Assembly: GCA_030531695.1 (NCBI GenBank)
Contig: JAUNMV010000009.1
Span: forward strand, 1 to 38,576
From: Bacilli bacterium
GTDB lineage: Bacteria > Bacillota_I > Bacilli_A > RF39 > UBA660
Reading direction: 5' to 3'
DNA: 38,576 nt
A program made the position numbers and the translations under genes. The notes beneath the pieces are model-generated. The model saw only the letters and a program-made list of their open reading frames with translations. It made no database searches and was not told where the DNA came from. Below are positions 8,468-16,087 of the stretch, piece after piece (position 1 is the stretch's first letter; each line of letters starts with the position of its first letter).

Positions 8468-8710
8468 ATGGCAGTAACTGAAAAAAGCAATTTAAACTAT
8501 GATGATATCTTAAGATATCAAGCTCTTAAATATCATGAAATGTTTGAACCGGATCAGGAAAAAAGGAAGGAAATATCTAGATTAGTAAGAACAATTGAAA
8601 CGGAGAAAAACGAATCAAGAAATAAACAAAAAGATTTAGATGAAATGTTCGATAGCAATTCTATATCAAATGATGAAACAGTTGAAATTACAGGAGGAAG
8701 AGTCAAATGA
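8468..8710 (+). CDS. 80-residue protein of unknown function, first gene of the thrS unit
   Basis: Not recognised. A highly charged, mostly helical protein without membrane segment or Cys. The start is ATG 8468, with GGAGG at 8455-8459; the earlier ATG 8453 overlaps that ribosome site. Its stop codon overlaps the thrS start (ATGA at 8707-8710), and the thrS ribosome site GGAGGA (8695-8700) lies inside it, so translation of the two genes is probably coupled. It lies downstream of the T-box terminator and should respond to uncharged tRNA together with thrS. It occupies the place of the TGS domain missing from this ThrRS, but I see no resemblance to TGS. Confidence 0.7.
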   Translation: MAVTEKSNLNYDDILRYQALKYHEMFEPDQEKRKEISRLVRTIETEKNESRNKQKDLDEMFDSNSISNDETVEITGGRVK

Positions 8711-10470
8711 TAAATATAAAAGAAGATGAAAGGTTGGATAAGCTGAATCACTCTTGTGCTCATCTTTTAGCTCAAGCAGTACAACACCTTTATCCACAAG
8801 CAAAATTTTGGGTAGGGCCTTCAATTGAAGAAGGCTTCTATTATGATATTGATTTAGGAGATACAACTCTTACAGAAGAAGATTTACCAACAATTGAAAG
8901 AGAAATGAAAAAATGTTCTAAATCAGCTAAAAATATAATTAGAAGAGAGTTATCAAAAGAAGAAGCTTTAGATATGTTTAAAGATGATCCATATAAGATG
9001 GATTTAATATCTAGAATGGATGAAAATGAAACAGTAATTAGTTGTTATTCACAAGGAGATTTTACTGATTTATGTAGAGGACCTCATGTTGATAATACTA
9101 AAGAAATTAAATACTTTAAATTATTAAAAGTTTCTGGTGCATACTGGAAAGGTGATGCAAAAAATAAGATGCTTCAAAGAATCTATGGTATAGCATTTGA
9201 TAATGAAGAAGATTTAAATGCTCACTTAGAAGCTTTAGAAGAAGCAAAACAAAGAGATCATAGAAAATTAGGAAAAGACTTAGGAATATTCATGTTTGCT
9301 GACTTAGTTGGTAAAGGATTACCTATGTGGTTACCTAATGGATTTATAGTAAGACGTACATTAGTAGATTATATTATGGATAAAGAAATATCTTTAGGAT
9401 ATCTACATGTAATGACTCCATCATTAGGAAATGTTGATTTATATAAAACATCAGGTCACTGGGATCATTATAAAGATGATATGTTCCCAGCAATGGAATT
9501 AGATGATGAAGCCTATGTACTACGTCCAATGAACTGCCCACATCATATGATGATGTTTAAAAATGATCTACATTCTTATAAGGATTTACCTATTAAGATT
9601 GCAGAAATCGCTAATGACTTCAGATATGAAGCAAGTGGAGCAGTATGTGGTATTGAAAGAACTAGAGCATTTACTCAAAATGATTCACATATATTCTGTA
9701 GACCAGATCAAATTAAATCAGAATTTAAATCAGTTATTAATTTAATTCTAGATGTATATAAAGATTTTGGATTTACTGATTATAAGTTTAGATTATCTTT
9801 AAGAGATAAGAATGATACTGAAAAGTATTTTGGTAATGATGAATTATGGGAAAAGAGTGAAAAAGCACTACGTGAAGTATTAGCTGAAGTAGGAGCAGAT
9901 TTCTATGAAGCTGAAGGAGAAGCTGCATTCTATGGACCTAAACTAGATGTACAAGTGAAATCAGCAATAGGACATGATGTAACATTATCTACTGTACAAT
10001 TAGATTATCAATTACCTGAAAGATTTGAATTAACATACATTGATGAAAATGGAGAAAAAGTTCGTCCAGTAGTTATCCATAGAGCAATCTTAGGATCTCT
10101 AGATAGATTTATAGCATTCTTACTAGAAGAAACAAAAGGAGCATTCCCATTATGGTTATCTCCAGTTCAAGTAAAAGTTATTCCAGTAAATGCAGAATAT
10201 CAAGGAGAATATGCTAAAGAAGTATATGAATTATTAAGAAAGAATAATATTAGAGTAGAATTAGATGATAGAAATGAAAAATTAGGATATCGTTTAAGAG
10301 AAGCTCAAACTATGAAAATTCCATATACTTTAGTATTAGGAGATAACGAAAAAGATAATAAAACTATTAGTTATAGATTATTCAGTAGTAAAGACACAAC
10401 AACAGTTTCACAAGATGAATTTATAGAATTACTAAAGAAAGAAATTAGTAGTAAAGAATTAAGAAAGTAG
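8707..10470 (+). CDS. thrS: Threonyl-tRNA synthetase lacking the TGS domain
   Basis: It joins threonine to tRNA-Thr in the cytoplasm. 587 residues, against about 640 in Bacillus. It starts directly at the editing domain (H15-S-C-A-H19 and D-L-C123-R-G-P-H), so the N-terminal TGS domain of about 60 residues is absent. The class II core is complete: zinc ligands C277 (M-N-C-P-H-H), H328 (N-D-S-H-I-F) and H458 (V-I-H-R-A-I), motif 2 at R-Y-E-A-S-G, and motif 3 H-R-A-I-L-G-S-L-D-R-F. An anticodon-binding domain follows from about residue 485. No upstream in-frame extension restores TGS, so the loss looks real. Expression is controlled by the T-box leader. Confidence 0.95.
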   Translation: MINIKEDERLDKLNHSCAHLLAQAVQHLYPQAKFWVGPSIEEGFYYDIDLGDTTLTEEDLPTIEREMKKCSKSAKNIIRRELSKEEALDMFKDDPYKMDLISRMDENETVISCYSQGDFTDLCRGPHVDNTKEIKYFKLLKVSGAYWKGDAKNKMLQRIYGIAFDNEEDLNAHLEALEEAKQRDHRKLGKDLGIFMFADLVGKGLPMWLPNGFIVRRTLVDYIMDKEISLGYLHVMTPSLGNVDLYKTSGHWDHYKDDMFPAMELDDEAYVLRPMNCPHHMMMFKNDLHSYKDLPIKIAEIANDFRYEASGAVCGIERTRAFTQNDSHIFCRPDQIKSEFKSVINLILDVYKDFGFTDYKFRLSLRDKNDTEKYFGNDELWEKSEKALREVLAEVGADFYEAEGEAAFYGPKLDVQVKSAIGHDVTLSTVQLDYQLPERFELTYIDENGEKVRPVVIHRAILGSLDRFIAFLLEETKGAFPLWLSPVQVKVIPVNAEYQGEYAKEVYELLRKNNIRVELDDRNEKLGYRLREAQTMKIPYTLVLGDNEKDNKTISYRLFSSKDTTTVSQDEFIELLKKEISSKELRK

Positions 10471-10489
10471 TAATACTTTCTTTTTTTTT
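10461..10489 (+). terminator. Rho-independent terminator after thrS
   Basis: A 9-bp stem AAGAAAGTA (10461-10469) and TACTTTCTT (10474-10482), loop GTAA, long T run. Confidence 0.9.
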
Positions 10490-10500
10490 ATATAAAATTA

Positions 10501-10509
10501 TGGTATATT
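10501..10509 (+). promoter_or_regulatory. Candidate extended -10 promoter for the prepilin-like gene
   Basis: TGGTATATT gives an extended -10 (TG-n-TATATT). At the -35 distance there is only a T run. It lies 26 nt before the start codon. Confidence 0.4.
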
Positions 10510-10534
10510 TTTTATATGGTAAGGTAGTGATGGT

Positions 10535-13423
10535 ATGAAAAAAAATAAAGGTTTCACAATGGTTGAACTACTAGCTGTAATTGTAATATTAGGAGTGTTA
10601 TCTGTTATTTCAGTAGCAGCTGTTTTAGGTATAATAACAAAAGCTAAAGAAAAGTATTATAAAACACAAGAAAATAATATGGTTATGGCAGCTCAAAGTT
10701 ATTTAAAAAACAATAATAAAGCTCAACCTAAAGTAAGCGGACAATTAGTTAAAATTAATCTAGAAAAACTAAGTTCTGCTAAATATATTGATAAGGTCGT
10801 TGACTATAAAAAAGAAGAATGTAGTGGAACAGATAGTTATGTAAATGCCTTTAAGTATGAGGATAATATTTACTATACTGCTCATTTAAAATGTCCGAAT
10901 TATGAAACTAATGATTCTATATATACTTCAAATTTATCAATCACTGCTTCATTCTTAGGTGATGATGAACATCTTAATGCTTCAGCAGTAGATATTAATA
11001 TAAAAGATACTAAGACAGGTGATGATATACCTGAAGGAATTGTTTCTTATCAATATAAAATATATTTAGATGGAGAATTAAAATATACATCAGATATATT
11101 TAATGCAAAGAGATCAACAGAAGTAAATAAAAATGTAAAATTAACTCCATATGTACCTGGAGTAGTAAAAATATCAATATCAGCAACTAATATGAATGGT
11201 GCTACTTTAACTAAGTCATTTACAAAATCATATGAAGATAATACTGCACCTACATGTACACCATTAAGTGGAGAATCTACAACATGGAGTGAAGGAACTA
11301 GAATTGTAACAGTAAAATGTGATGATGGAAGTGGATCTGGTTGTAAAAGAGATACTTATACATATGAATTTACTGGAGATGTAAAAGTAGGAAAAATAGC
11401 AGTAGAGGATAAAGCAGGAAATAAAGGTAAATGTAATGTTAATGTATATATTGATAATTATCCTCCTGTAATTAAATTAAGAGCTTATAAGAAAAAAGCT
11501 GGTTCACTTCAAGCTGAAGGTGGAGTAGCTAATAATATAGAAACTAAAAAGAAAGAACCAATTAAAGAATTAACAATTACAAAAGATGCAGTAAATGGTT
11601 GGTTAAATAAGGCAAAGTGGCCAAACGGAGTATACTTTGAATTAGATTATTCTGATATAGATAAAGTTACTAAGATAGAGTGGAATTGGAATGCAGTAAA
11701 TCTTCCATCTACTGCTTCTAACTTATATACAGTAAGTAATATCGCAACACAAACTCCAAATGATGCATCAGGTACTGTAAAAGAAAAAGTAGAATATGAT
11801 GGATATAGATATGGTGAGATAATTGCAACTGATAATCTAAATCATAAGTCAGTTATTAAAGTAAGAGTACCACTTGATAGAATTAAACCTGAAATGCCAA
11901 CAGTTGGTGAATCAACAGACTGGATTAAAGGTACAAGAGATTTCACAATTAATTGTTCTGATACAATAAGCGGATGTCAAACTCCTCCAGGAAATCAAAG
12001 TATAAATACAACTACAAAGACTAAATCATATACTGTAAAAGATAATGCTGGTAATGCTTATACAAAAGATGTAAATGTATTTGTAGATAATACAAAACCA
12101 AAATGTGGTAATATAACAGGTCAAGATACAAAATGGTTAAATACAAGTAGATATATCAAAGTAAAATGTAGTGATGATGAAAGTAAATGTTCAAAAGATG
12201 AATTTGATAAAACATTTAATACAACTATTCAAGTTGGACAAATAACAATATCTGATAAAGTAGGAAATACAAGAGACTGTGATGTTAATGCTTATATTGA
12301 TAAAGAGTTACCAGTAGTAACTACAACAGCTAAGAATGCTTCATCTAATAACTTAACAATTAACTTATCAGATAATATTGAATTAGCAGGATATGCCATA
12401 ACAACAACAGAAACAGAACCATCTAGTTGGACATCTTTAACAGGCAAGACATTTACTAAAACATTTACTAAAGATACAGGAACATATTATGTATATGTAA
12501 AAGATAAAGCAGGAAATGTATCACATAAATCACAATATGTATTAAAAATGGATCCACCAACTTGTTCAATTTCACTAACAGGTACAAAGAGTGGAGACTG
12601 GTATACATCAGAAGTAAAAGTAAAGATGACTACATCAGGTACAATAGCTCAAAAAGGATTAGATACAACACAAAATTCTGTAAATAATAAAACAGAAGTT
12701 ACACATACATCAAGTACTTCTTCAGTGACATATTATGGATATGTAAAAAATGCTGCAGGTGATAATTCATGTAGTAAAACATTTAAAGTAGATAGAGGTC
12801 CATCTAAGCCAAGTATTAATCTAAATGGTTATGGTAGTGGAAACTGGACTAATCAAGACGTAACAATATCAGCATCTACTTCATCACACTTTGATATCAA
12901 AACATGGCAATATTCACATGATAAGAATGGATGGAGTACAGGTATCCAAGATTGGGGAGCTCATTATGGTACTGGTCATAAATCAATTAGTTCAAAGATA
13001 ACATGGGATGGACAATGGACATTCTATGTAAGAGCAATAGATGAAAATGGTATAGCTTCACCTGCATCAGATTCATTTGTATTGAGAGTGGATAAAACTC
13101 CTCCAAGATATGTTTCAGTAGCTCCATATTGTGGAAACTACTGGTGCTTAGAGCCTAGACATCATGCTTACGTACATTTATATTTCCAAGATACAGGATC
13201 TGGAATAGCTAGAAGATATGTTGAATGGTGGGATAGTGATTACGTATATAATCATTTAACAAGTGATGCTAATTTCGGAGGAAGTACAGAAGTTCTAGAA
13301 GATGTGCTAGATGCAGTAGGAACTTGGCAAGCATTTGAACATAAACTATGGGATGTTGCAGGAAACTATAATGAATGGATAGATCACAATGTAGCAATTA
13401 ACTGTGGAACATATCCATGTTAA
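10535..13423 (+). CDS. Very large type IV prepilin-like protein with Ig-like repeats
   Basis: 962 residues. It begins with a prepilin-peptidase signal (K-G-F-T-M-V-E-L-L-A-V-I) and a hydrophobic helix to about residue 36, the hallmark of type IV pilins and pseudopilins, which are normally only 100-250 residues. After about 200 residues there are Ig-like beta repeats from about 235 onward, marked by T-x-W-x-x-G/N-[ST]-R, paired Cys and the signature D-[KN]-[AV]-G-N (V-E-D-K-A-G-N, V-K-D-N-A-G-N, I-S-D-K-V-G-N, V-K-D-K-A-G-N), closing with W-D-V-A-G-N. It ends in a Trp- and Tyr-rich region with several Cys. It is most likely held in the membrane or a pilus by the N-terminus, with the repeats outside the cell. 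No prepilin peptidase or pilus ATPase is in the window. Adhesion is plausible but unproven. Confidence 0.82.
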   Translation: MKKNKGFTMVELLAVIVILGVLSVISVAAVLGIITKAKEKYYKTQENNMVMAAQSYLKNNNKAQPKVSGQLVKINLEKLSSAKYIDKVVDYKKEECSGTDSYVNAFKYEDNIYYTAHLKCPNYETNDSIYTSNLSITASFLGDDEHLNASAVDINIKDTKTGDDIPEGIVSYQYKIYLDGELKYTSDIFNAKRSTEVNKNVKLTPYVPGVVKISISATNMNGATLTKSFTKSYEDNTAPTCTPLSGESTTWSEGTRIVTVKCDDGSGSGCKRDTYTYEFTGDVKVGKIAVEDKAGNKGKCNVNVYIDNYPPVIKLRAYKKKAGSLQAEGGVANNIETKKKEPIKELTITKDAVNGWLNKAKWPNGVYFELDYSDIDKVTKIEWNWNAVNLPSTASNLYTVSNIATQTPNDASGTVKEKVEYDGYRYGEIIATDNLNHKSVIKVRVPLDRIKPEMPTVGESTDWIKGTRDFTINCSDTISGCQTPPGNQSINTTTKTKSYTVKDNAGNAYTKDVNVFVDNTKPKCGNITGQDTKWLNTSRYIKVKCSDDESKCSKDEFDKTFNTTIQVGQITISDKVGNTRDCDVNAYIDKELPVVTTTAKNASSNNLTINLSDNIELAGYAITTTETEPSSWTSLTGKTFTKTFTKDTGTYYVYVKDKAGNVSHKSQYVLKMDPPTCSISLTGTKSGDWYTSEVKVKMTTSGTIAQKGLDTTQNSVNNKTEVTHTSSTSSVTYYGYVKNAAGDNSCSKTFKVDRGPSKPSINLNGYGSGNWTNQDVTISASTSSHFDIKTWQYSHDKNGWSTGIQDWGAHYGTGHKSISSKITWDGQWTFYVRAIDENGIASPASDSFVLRVDKTPPRYVSVAPYCGNYWCLEPRHHAYVHLYFQDTGSGIARRYVEWWDSDYVYNHLTSDANFGGSTEVLEDVLDAVGTWQAFEHKLWDVAGNYNEWIDHNVAINCGTYPC

Positions 13424-13436
13424 AAGGATGGTGAAT

Positions 13437-14156
13437 ATGAAAAAAAAGATAATTTTATTGGTCTCAATAATCGCAATACTATTTATTATAGTAGGAATAA
13501 TATTAATGAATGGTAGTCAAAGTAAGAAACCAGAAAAGCAAGTAATAAAAAAGATGGATATCGATGAAGAACAAGTGTTTAAAGATGAAGTAATTCCAAA
13601 AATTTCTTCATTAGATGCCAATCTATATGATAAATATCCAATAGAAGATATAGATAAATTAGATAATGTAACTAAAACTAAATTCTTATTAGATATTTTA
13701 TATTCACCATCAAAAGAAATAACTGTAAAACAAGTAGAAAATGAATCTAAAAAGTATTTTACTAATTATCAAATAGTTAAAAAAGATATAAAAGATGGAA
13801 AAGTAGTAGCTTATAAGTATGAAAATAATAAATATACAAAAGGAACAACAGTAGGTAATAGATGTACTTTAAAAACAAGTATTACTTCTAAAAAGAAAGT
13901 AGATAGTAATTATATAGTTAAAAGTAAATATTACTATATAAGTGGTAAGAAAAATAGTGTTGAAGATTTAGATGCAACAATCAAAATTTTTAAATCTTTA
14001 GAAGATTGTAAACAAGATAAATCTGAAATATTTACTACTACTAGTAAGACTATTGGAATTACAGAAGAAGAATATAAATCAAATGAAGATAAATTTGCTA
14101 CATATACCTATGAAATATCTAAAGACTATAAAATTAAAAGTATTAAGAGTGAGTAA
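13437..14156 (+). CDS. Membrane-anchored extracytoplasmic protein, unknown function
   Basis: About 239 residues, not recognised. Start K-K-K, a hydrophobic segment at about 4-24, then a Lys/Glu-rich, mostly polar region. There is no lipobox Cys, so it is probably a single-pass anchor with the rest outside. I chose ATG 13437 because AAGG (13424-13427) is well spaced and the membrane segment then starts at once. It begins 14 nt after the prepilin-like gene, with a terminator after it, so the two are likely cotranscribed and may work together at the surface. Confidence 0.7.
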   Translation: MKKKIILLVSIIAILFIIVGIILMNGSQSKKPEKQVIKKMDIDEEQVFKDEVIPKISSLDANLYDKYPIEDIDKLDNVTKTKFLLDILYSPSKEITVKQVENESKKYFTNYQIVKKDIKDGKVVAYKYENNKYTKGTTVGNRCTLKTSITSKKKVDSNYIVKSKYYYISGKKNSVEDLDATIKIFKSLEDCKQDKSEIFTTTSKTIGITEEEYKSNEDKFATYTYEISKDYKIKSIKSE

Positions 14157-14172
14157 AATCACTCTTTTTTAT
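14145..14172 (+). terminator. Rho-independent terminator before the division cluster
   Basis: An 8-bp stem AAGAGTGA (14145-14152) and TCACTCTT (14159-14166), loop GTAAAA, then T-rich sequence. It overlaps the end of the preceding gene. Confidence 0.85.
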
Positions 14173-14185
14173 TTTAATTTAGTAA

Positions 14186-14214
14186 TTGTGGAAAAAAATA
14201 AAATAAGTTATAAT
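14186..14214 (+). promoter_or_regulatory. Candidate distal promoter upstream of mraZ
   Basis: TTGTGG (14186-14191) and TATAAT (14209-14214) have a 17-nt spacer. If used, the leader before mraZ would be about 125 nt. It is less certain than the proximal promoter. Confidence 0.4.
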
Positions 14215-14273
14215 ATAGAAATATTTTTTTTGTAAATAAGTTGTAAAAATTGTGGATTTTTCAAAAGACTATA

Positions 14274-14302
14274 TTTACAAGGAATACATATTTAGCTATA
14301 TT
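14274..14302 (+). promoter_or_regulatory. Proximal mraZ promoter
   Basis: TTTACA (14274-14279) and TATATT (14297-14302) have a 17-nt spacer, with an overlapping TATAAT at 14302-14307. Transcription would start about 14309, immediately before the MraZ-type repeats. Confidence 0.6.
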
Positions 14303-14313
14303 ATAATTAAGCA

Positions 14314-14340
14314 GTGGTAAATGATGGTAAAATGTGGGGG
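14314..14340 (+). promoter_or_regulatory. MraZ operator: three TGG repeats at 10-nt spacing
   Basis: Three direct repeats, GTGGTAAAT (14314-14322), GATGGTAAAA (14323-14332) and TGTGGGG, place TGG at 14315, 14325 and 14335, exactly 10 nt apart. MraZ proteins bind tandem TGG-type repeats with about one helical turn spacing before their own gene. The last repeat also supplies the G-rich ribosome site, so binding could affect transcription of the whole cluster. Confidence 0.75.
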
Positions 14341-14346
14341 ATTTAT

Positions 14347-14784
14347 ATGTTTACAGGTGAATATCATCATTCGGTAGATGAAAAAGGTAGATTAGTACTA
14401 CCTTCTAAGTACCGTAATGAATTAGGAGAAAAATTTGTAATTACAAGGGGAATAGAGCATTGTCTATATGTCTATTCTATTGATAGCTGGAATGATATCA
14501 CTAATAAACTTAATTCCTTACCGTTTACTAAAAAAGACGCCAGAGAGTTCACTAGATTTTTTCTATCAGGTGCTACTGTGGCAGAATTTGATTCTCAAGG
14601 TCGTGTAAATATTACCTCCCCACAACTTTCTTATGCAGACATAGAAAAAGAATGCGTAGTAGTAGGCGTAGGAAACAGATTAGAAATCTGGGCCATTGAG
14701 AATTGGAATACTTTTATGGATTCTGCATTTAAGAACATGTCTGATATAGCTGAAAATTTATTTAACGAGAGAGTGATAGAATGA
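14347..14784 (+). CDS. mraZ: MraZ, DNA-binding regulator of the division and cell wall cluster
   Basis: MraZ is a ring-forming DNA-binding protein with two AbrB-like halves that regulates its own cluster. 145 residues, a normal length. It starts M-F-T-G-E-Y with D-E-K-G-R-L in the first half, and the second half has D-S-Q-G-R-V; both are the conserved D-x-x-G-R motifs. I chose ATG 14347 over the in-frame GTG 14314 because it follows GGGGG (14336-14340) and matches the usual MraZ N-terminus. The stop overlaps the rsmH start (ATGA). The three repeats just upstream fit self-regulation. Confidence 0.95.
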   Translation: MFTGEYHHSVDEKGRLVLPSKYRNELGEKFVITRGIEHCLYVYSIDSWNDITNKLNSLPFTKKDAREFTRFFLSGATVAEFDSQGRVNITSPQLSYADIEKECVVVGVGNRLEIWAIENWNTFMDSAFKNMSDIAENLFNERVIE

Positions 14785-15713
14785 AGGAAAAACATATAAG
14801 TGTGCTTCTAGAAGAATCCATTACTTCATTGAATATCAAAGAAGATAGTACTATTGTAGATTGTACTTTAGGTTATGGAGGGCATAGCAGCAAAATATTG
14901 GCAGAAGTTAAGAAGGGGTTCTTATTCGCCTTTGACCAAGATAGTGAAGCAATTCGGCATAGTACCGATCGTTTATCTAAGATCGGTACTAACTTCACTA
15001 TTATTAAGAGCAATTTCGTTCATTTAAAAGAAAGATTAAATGAATTAGGAGTAGAAAAAGTCGATGGTGTATTATTTGATTTAGGTGTATCTTCTCCACA
15101 ACTAGATGATAAAGAAAGAGGATTTTCTTATCATGAATATGCAAGACATGATATGAGAATGGATCAAAGTCAAAAACAAATTGCTTATGAAGTAGTAAAT
15201 AACTATTCAAAAGAGGATTTAGCTAGAATATTTCTAAAATATGGAGAAGACAAATTTTCTAATAATATAGCTAAGAAAATAGTAGAGTATAGAGAACATA
15301 AAAAGATTGAGACAACATTAGAATTAGTTGAAATAATAAAGACAGCTGTACCTATGAAATTTAGAATTGATAAACATCCAGCACGTCAAATATTTCAAGC
15401 TATAAGAATTGAAGTAAATAAAGAATTAGATGTAATAGAACCTGCATTAGAACAAGCTACTAGTATGTTAAATATTGGTGGTAGAGTAGCAGTAATTACA
15501 TTCCATTCTTTAGAAGATAGATTAGTAAAAAATTATTTTAAAGAACTAACAAAAATTGATGACAAAGTAAGAGGGCTTCCTAATATACCCGAAGAATATT
15601 TACCTGATTTTAAATTAGTAGTAAATAAAGCTATTGAGCCATCAGTTGAAGAATTAGAAAATAATCCAAGAGCTAGAAGTGCCAAACTTCGAGTAATTGA
15701 AAGAATAAAATAA
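14781..15713 (+). CDS. rsmH: RsmH (MraW), 16S rRNA C1402 N4-methyltransferase
   Basis: It methylates cytosine 1402 of 16S rRNA using S-adenosylmethionine. 310 residues, the normal length. It starts K-E-K-H-I-S-V-L-L-E-E, has the SAM-binding V-D-C-T-L-G-Y-G-G-H-S near residues 28-38, F-D-Q-D, L-F-D-L-G-V-S-S-P-Q-L-D and I-T-F-H-S-L-E-D-R, and ends in N-N-P-R-A-R-S-A-K-L-R. It overlaps mraZ by four bases and precedes ftsL and the penicillin-binding protein, the classical order. Confidence 0.97.
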   Translation: MKEKHISVLLEESITSLNIKEDSTIVDCTLGYGGHSSKILAEVKKGFLFAFDQDSEAIRHSTDRLSKIGTNFTIIKSNFVHLKERLNELGVEKVDGVLFDLGVSSPQLDDKERGFSYHEYARHDMRMDQSQKQIAYEVVNNYSKEDLARIFLKYGEDKFSNNIAKKIVEYREHKKIETTLELVEIIKTAVPMKFRIDKHPARQIFQAIRIEVNKELDVIEPALEQATSMLNIGGRVAVITFHSLEDRLVKNYFKELTKIDDKVRGLPNIPEEYLPDFKLVVNKAIEPSVEELENNPRARSAKLRVIERIK

Positions 15714-15733
15714 AAAGAAAAAAGGGTGATAAT

Positions 15734-16066
15734 ATGAAAAGAAAAACTAAAGTAAAGAAGAAGATTAAAATGACACCATTTGAAAAAGTACTTTATTTTG
15801 TTGCGGCAGTAGCATTAGTATTATCACCAGTATCACTAGTTTTTTCTAAAGCAACTTTATCTCAAATAAATTTTGAGGTAGAAAAACAAAAGAAAGCAAT
15901 AGCAGAACAAAAGAAAACTAATGAATCTTTAAATATGGCAATTAATGAATTGGCATCACTTTCAAAGATTCAAGAGGTTGCGCAAGAACAAGGTTTAAGC
16001 TATAATAATAGTAATATTAAGACTATAACAGAAGATGAGATAGTTGAAGATAATACTGATAACTAG
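15734..16066 (+). CDS. ftsL: FtsL-like division protein
   Basis: FtsL is a small bitopic protein that works with the divisome penicillin-binding protein. 110 residues: a basic cytoplasmic N-terminus, a membrane helix at about 19-37, then a Lys/Glu/Gln coiled coil at about 42-75, then an acidic tail. FtsL sequences are poorly conserved; the call rests on this layout and on the position between rsmH and the class B PBP. The gap to rsmH is 20 nt, with an AAAGGGTGAT ribosome site. Confidence 0.85.
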   Translation: MKRKTKVKKKIKMTPFEKVLYFVAAVALVLSPVSLVFSKATLSQINFEVEKQKKAIAEQKKTNESLNMAINELASLSKIQEVAQEQGLSYNNSNIKTITEDEIVEDNTDN

Positions 16067-16087
16067 TGACAATAGGGTGTGATTAAA

